From: Oscillospiraceae bacterium
GTDB lineage: Bacteria > Bacillota > Clostridia > Oscillospirales > Oscillospiraceae
NCBI GenBank assembly: GCA_017515345.1
Contig: JAFWFZ010000028.1
Location: forward strand, 101,448-165,447
DNA: 64,000 nt
Reading direction: 5' to 3'
Shown here piece by piece: positions 62,101 to 64,000 of this stretch (within the stretch, counting starts at the first letter, position 1; each line of letters opens with the position of its first letter). A program made the position numbers and the translations under genes. Below the pieces are notes generated by a model. It was not told the origin of the DNA, ran no database searches, and was given only the letters and a program-made list of their open reading frames with translations.

Positions 62101-64000
62101 TAACGGCCGCTATGCGGATCATGCGGGTTACTATGCCTTCGGCGTCGGCACGAACGTGATCACCGCCACCGTCGGCGACGTCTCCGACACCTGCACCGTC
62201 ACCGTGAACGATATCATCGAGCCTGAGGATGGGCTCCCCGCCCCGATCGACTGCCCCAGCTACGACGATGTGGTGATGGACCGCTGCGGCGTTTCCACCA
62301 CCGCGGAGGTCACGGAGATCAAGTGGGACGAGGAGACACCGGATCTGCTCCACGTGGTCCTGGCCGCGGGCACCGAGGACGGCACCCGCGTGAAGGGCAT
62401 GGGCCGGGCCTTCATCCAGTCCTACAGTGCCAGCGGTTGGTCGAGCTGGTACCGTACCGAGGCCACGCTGGAGAACGGCGCCGCCAACTTCACCGTTTCG
62501 GTGTACAACCGCGGCATGGGGTTTGAGAAGGTCGTCACCTTCGACATCGCCGTGGAAGAGTCCACCGAGCCCGTCACCGCCACCGTGGACATCACCTCCC
62601 AGATGAGCGGCGGCTATCTCCACGCCCCGGCCTTCGGCGAGACGGTCTCCTCCGATCTGGCCGAGAGCTACGGCTACACCGACGAGGTGGCCGACGGCGT
62701 GTCCGCCCTGGACGTGCTGGTCCGCGCCCATGAGCTCACCTTCGGCGAGGACTTCACCGCCGAGACCGCGGCCGACTACCTGGTCATCGAGAGCGGCAAC
62801 GTGAAGAAGCAGTTCGGCGTGGATCCCGTGGAGGGCTACATGGCCGATACCTTCCTCGGCTCATTCACCGTCAACGACATGTACCCGTCCTCCGACGAGA
62901 CGGTCGGCGGCCAGTACATGGGCCTCGTTGTGGCCCAGGCCAAGGTCGTGGACGGCGACAAGGTGGACTTCCTGTTCGGCGAGAACGAGTACATGGGCGA
63001 CATGACCAACTGGTTCCTGAACGAGGACGAGGAGTACATCGGCGACGAGTTCACCGTGGCGGCGGGCGAGGATCTGACCCTGTATCTGCGGGGCACTTAC
63101 CTCTATCTGCTGCTCGACTGCAAGACCTTCCCCGAGATCGTTGCCAAGTACAGCGACAACGAAACTATGATGGAAAACTGCGAGGGTATCCAGCTCTACA
63201 CCGTGGACCTGGCTACCGGCGCCCTGACCGAGATCGAGGACGCTGTCACCGATCTGGACGGCGAGGTCACCCTGAGCTTTGACGAGCCCGGCACCTACAC
63301 CATCGTGGCTTACGGCGTGGATGAAGAGTATGAGATGTTCAACCACGTGATGCGTATGTCCACCGTGACGGTCACCGAGGCCCAGCCCGCAGGCCCCGCG
63401 GCGCAGATCGTCTCCGCCAGCCTGACGCTGGCCGGCGACATCGGCGTGAACTTCTTCGTGATCCCCAATGACGAGCTGCTGGCCGACGAAGGCGCGTATG
63501 CCCAGCTCACCGCCAAGGGCGTCACCGGCGACAAGATCATGCTGGCCGACCTGACCCCCGACAACGACGGTCGCTTTACCTTCACCCAGTTCGTGGCCGC
63601 CAAGGAGATGACCGAGCAGATCACTCTGGCGATCTATACCGCGGACGGCACCGCAGTCGCCCTCACCGACGCAAACGGCAGCGCCTCCGACGGCGTCTAC
63701 AGCGTGGCCCGGTTCGTCAGGACGGCGGCCGAGGTCGGCAGCGAGAAGCTGCAGGCCCTTGCCGCGAAGCTGGCTTCCTACGGCGCGTACGCCAAGGCGT
63801 ACTTCGAGTACGAGCCTATGGCCGAGGATACGGAGTACATGGATGCCATCGCGGGCGACATCACCGGCGACATCACCGTGGAAACGGTGACGCCCTATAA
63901 GCCCGTGAAGGATCCCTCCACCGACGCGTTCAAGGCCAAGTCCATCTCTCTGGTCCTGAAGAGCGAGACGATCCTGAAAGTCACCTTTGCCGGCACCGAC
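56165..64000 (+). CDS. Giant secreted cohesin/Big_2 scaffold protein (runs off the window)
   Basis: The frame is open from the ATG at 56165 (after AGAAGGAGG) to the last base: 2,612 residues with no stop. After a signal peptide (1-25) come cohesin 1 (about 28-170), Big_2, a unique 'VVGYRK' domain (about 255-395), Big_2, a beta domain, two Big_2, another beta domain, and cohesin 2 (about 858-1000). The same order then repeats, followed by further Big_2 domains with the WTSSDE-x-VATV motif, nine to eleven in all. A DUF4430-like region (about 2137-2360) and a helical segment (about 2415-2560, YGAYAKAYFEYE) follow. The C-terminal anchor lies outside the window. Confidence 0.85.
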   Translation, partial: MKRALALLLAVLMAFSVLSVTAMAADGPSITAAVDKTEAAIGDTVEATFALANNPGYTNIELTLTFDPDVLQFTGLKTDEDGDVIGRFGKGSTAVNTNAASDKYGFITNALTNTYSNNADLFVAQFDVIGAGSTTVGANVTLFQNIDNNGTATDYEAAVTASDEIAVAGTPATSVTLNMTELSIEVGSGTKTLTATVEPSDTTDTLVWTSSDETVATVTQTGIVTPVAAGTAVITATAGSVSGSCTVTVTPEQSVVGYRKTQSGAVERYADMTGIRSFLFNGSTVTVKNIYKLTLAGHEEFYLTGPLGYMTVFRKLDGTGWIGEPWGTSSEWQGLNFSWAADQGQTTKNILVTYDELAAAFGDDMSKLGVTENDILAFTYVQYDQYNYGVLFVIEPLAATGVSIDETAVVSVGETVKVAAAPEPAATTDTVAWTSSDETVATVDESGVVTGVAPGSATITATIGEYSDTCAVTVLGEPVSFDVPGNGEWGESVTGLTIAGVEISGSAWDGQTLTVYTDTETGTALITFTDNYGEQTKVTCAIENYTGSVSRQIVVGGWTDTGTWTINFAPAVPATGITLDKETMELLVGGNDTLTAALTPEDCTDTVTWTSSDESVATVDASGKVTGVGGGTATITAAASGQTAACTVTVTAVPATGITLDKESLDIWTGDQILLTATVTPEDTTDKVVWTSSDESIAYVSDDGYVYGNAVGTAVITATAGSVSAQCTITVHEPYLVAKETFPGVEGVLSLDNDIAIRGVFVKSAAWDGNTLNVTIDPSTEDGANAKLSIRFKNDSANNIYIISSRLNSGRSSTKNYTVPIEGGTATKIITVGTTSDADDITTYTVNFTVEQPEPDGPSITAAVDKTEAAIGDTVEATFTLANNPGYTNIELTLTFDPDVLQFTGLKTDEDGDVIGRFGKGSTAVNTNAASDKYGFITNALTNTYSNNADLFVAQFDVIGAGSTTVGANVTLFQNIDNNGTATDYEAAVTASDEIAVAGTPATSVTLNQTTATLEYPATVLLRATVEPSDTTDTLVWTSSDESVATVDATGKVSSVAPGTAVITARANDDAYAECAVTVEAEKAVVGYRKAQYGNPERYPELTNIRSILFNGETKTLRNLYKFELVGHESFYMTGPSGWSSKMYALDGTQILGGGWGTDISTVNVNQTSGNVITTRDLLTTYADLQAALGDDVEKLGVTENDILAFTFVHYDTYDFGILFVLEPVAATSLSIDESAVMLAGKTVALTATLAPKDTTDIPVWTSSDESVATVDAEGVVTGVGKGTATITATIGELSDTCAVSVFDGAVSIGAPSNGQYGYHVSDILVAGVTVQSYVWDGKTATVYIDEESAPVLVVFKSANDNGNLADETESGTVENYQGTVSRQFVFDGWIDVGTFTVNFEKAVAATSLALDKETMEVLANKSDTITATLSEGSTDTVTWTSSDESIATVDANGKVTGVVAGTATITASVRDLTATCTVTVVEIHPTSMTFTVDDEPVESIRIRRGDRVNVYITTEPAEITDPMTIDGYDSSMIYPYLYTNQGYIYLQTQSNTSGGTTSITVHAGDFTAELPVEVYLVPAESVTLSETELNLDFGDSVRLTATVTPSNTTDRGTWSSSDTNVVTVANNGTVSAVGGGTATVTYTIGDVSAECAVTVAEPFIVTEGYPPITARAGTPTFQGIYITGAQVESYSWSEEDPFILNVILAQGTEDGVTVKELIRVDEPYMGVQSFSGSATLADGAATITQSCSGRILNAFTLTTNFAVSVPATSLEIDKDSIDLLTNKTETITATLSEGSTDTVTWTSSDENVATVDSKGVVTGVGDGTATITASVRELSKTCAVTVTTVHPTSLAIESENIVDGVLRIRKTDSATATAVIEPAEISDEVVWSIEEAGGATVSQDGVITSKDYGTGTLTVTAGELTASVPVEVYRVPAESVTFRETEVTPLFYDVITLYIDVLPENTTDTVTWSMENSDLGNFNGRYADHAGYYAFGVGTNVITATVGDVSDTCTVTVNDIIEPEDGLPAPIDCPSYDDVVMDRCGVSTTAEVTEIKWDEETPDLLHVVLAAGTEDGTRVKGMGRAFIQSYSASGWSSWYRTEATLENGAANFTVSVYNRGMGFEKVVTFDIAVEESTEPVTATVDITSQMSGGYLHAPAFGETVSSDLAESYGYTDEVADGVSALDVLVRAHELTFGEDFTAETAADYLVIESGNVKKQFGVDPVEGYMADTFLGSFTVNDMYPSSDETVGGQYMGLVVAQAKVVDGDKVDFLFGENEYMGDMTNWFLNEDEEYIGDEFTVAAGEDLTLYLRGTYLYLLLDCKTFPEIVAKYSDNETMMENCEGIQLYTVDLATGALTEIEDAVTDLDGEVTLSFDEPGTYTIVAYGVDEEYEMFNHVMRMSTVTVTEAQPAGPAAQIVSASLTLAGDIGVNFFVIPNDELLADEGAYAQLTAKGVTGDKIMLADLTPDNDGRFTFTQFVAAKEMTEQITLAIYTADGTAVALTDANGSASDGVYSVARFVRTAAEVGSEKLQALAAKLASYGAYAKAYFEYEPMAEDTEYMDAIAGDITGDITVETVTPYKPVKDPSTDAFKAKSISLVLKSETILKVTFAGTD
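56239..56698 (+). repeat. Cohesin 1 coding segment, direct repeat copy 1
   Basis: This 460-bp segment encodes cohesin 1 (ITAAVDKTEAAIGDTVEATF, then LTLTFDPDVLQFTGLK). It matches 58729-59188 with about 17 mismatches, all synonymous but one (Ala to Thr in FALANNPG). The cohesin fold is recognised from the pattern of GDTV, FDPDVLQF and VAQFDVIGAGSTTVG strands. Confidence 0.92.
58729..59188 (+). repeat. Cohesin 2 coding segment, direct repeat copy 2
   Basis: This is the second copy of the cohesin segment, 2,490 bp downstream of the first in the same frame. The modules after it (Big_2, VVGYRK domain, Big_2, beta domain) also repeat those after cohesin 1 at about the same offset but are far more diverged. 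Confidence 0.92.

Noticed and set aside
58601..62731. Very long open frame on the minus strand opposite the scaffold gene
   Set aside because: It mirrors the G+C-rich codon pattern and repeats of the plus-strand gene, has no ribosome-binding site, and consists of low-complexity Gly/His/Asp-rich sequence.
54375..64000. Calling the cohesin-dockerin locus a cellulosome
   Set aside because: No glycoside hydrolase, carbohydrate-binding or carbohydrate-esterase domain is seen; cohesin and dockerin alone do not define a cellulosome.

Overview
The window is a G+C-rich chromosomal segment of a spore-forming, anaerobic Clostridia-type Firmicute, most like the Oscillospiraceae (Flavonifractor/Oscillibacter-like gut bacteria); the taxon is inferred. 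The grounds are: an infA-rpmJ-rpsM-rpsK-rpsD-rpoA-rplQ block of Firmicute order, sporulation genes (spoVAC, yabP, yabQ), a glycyl radical enzyme, pyruvate phosphate dikinase, a split transketolase, a sodium-pumping decarboxylase, and the alpha2-type glycyl-tRNA synthetase.

Layout. 0-3.3 kb: end of the ribosomal protein/rpoA operon with a strong terminator. 3.3-8 kb: spoVAC, lgt, an XRE regulator facing a small membrane protein across a perfect 21-bp palindromic operator, and a VanRS/OmpR-type two-component system. 8-11 kb: an orphan glycyl radical enzyme. 11-17.4 kb: recJ-rel-dtd-MBL hydrolase-hemZ. 18-23 kb: a GldA/GldF/GldG-like ABC export system with a DUF4340 protein and a NifX-like protein. 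23-27 kb: an M23/G5 peptidase, then yabP-yabQ-divIC-S1 protein and an XRE-TPR regulator. 27-38.4 kb: glyS, split transketolase, mnmE, ppdK and a corrinoid nucleotide-loop cluster (cobU, cobS, a short cobU paralogue, cobC). 38.4-42.4 kb: a long inverted-repeat element and the Na+-translocating oxaloacetate decarboxylase operon. 42.8-53.8 kb: hpf/raiA, a fumarase alpha subunit, nfo, a BspA/phosphoesterase surface protein between two related hairpins, a lysine-riboswitch-controlled NhaC transporter, uvrB, radC and pyrE.

54.4-64 kb is the most unusual part. A promoter drives a structured leader that I read as a variant cobalamin riboswitch ending in a strong terminator. It is followed by a 60-residue DUF2292 protein, then a secreted protein with a C-terminal type I dockerin, then a very large secreted protein (more than 2,612 residues, running off the window) with two cohesin domains, many bacterial Ig-like (Big_2) domains and a C-terminal part resembling the transcobalamin-like DUF4430 fold. 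The dockerin protein carries a DUF4430-like region too. No glycoside hydrolase is present, so this looks like a cohesin-dockerin surface assembly that is not a cellulosome. A role in extracellular corrinoid capture is a testable hypothesis suggested by the riboswitch, the DUF4430-like regions and the corrinoid salvage genes in the same window.

Other regulatory structure: an 11-bp-phased direct repeat at the two-component promoter, a terminator hairpin that contains the spoVAC ribosome-binding site, and several families of dispersed hairpin repeats in intergenic regions.
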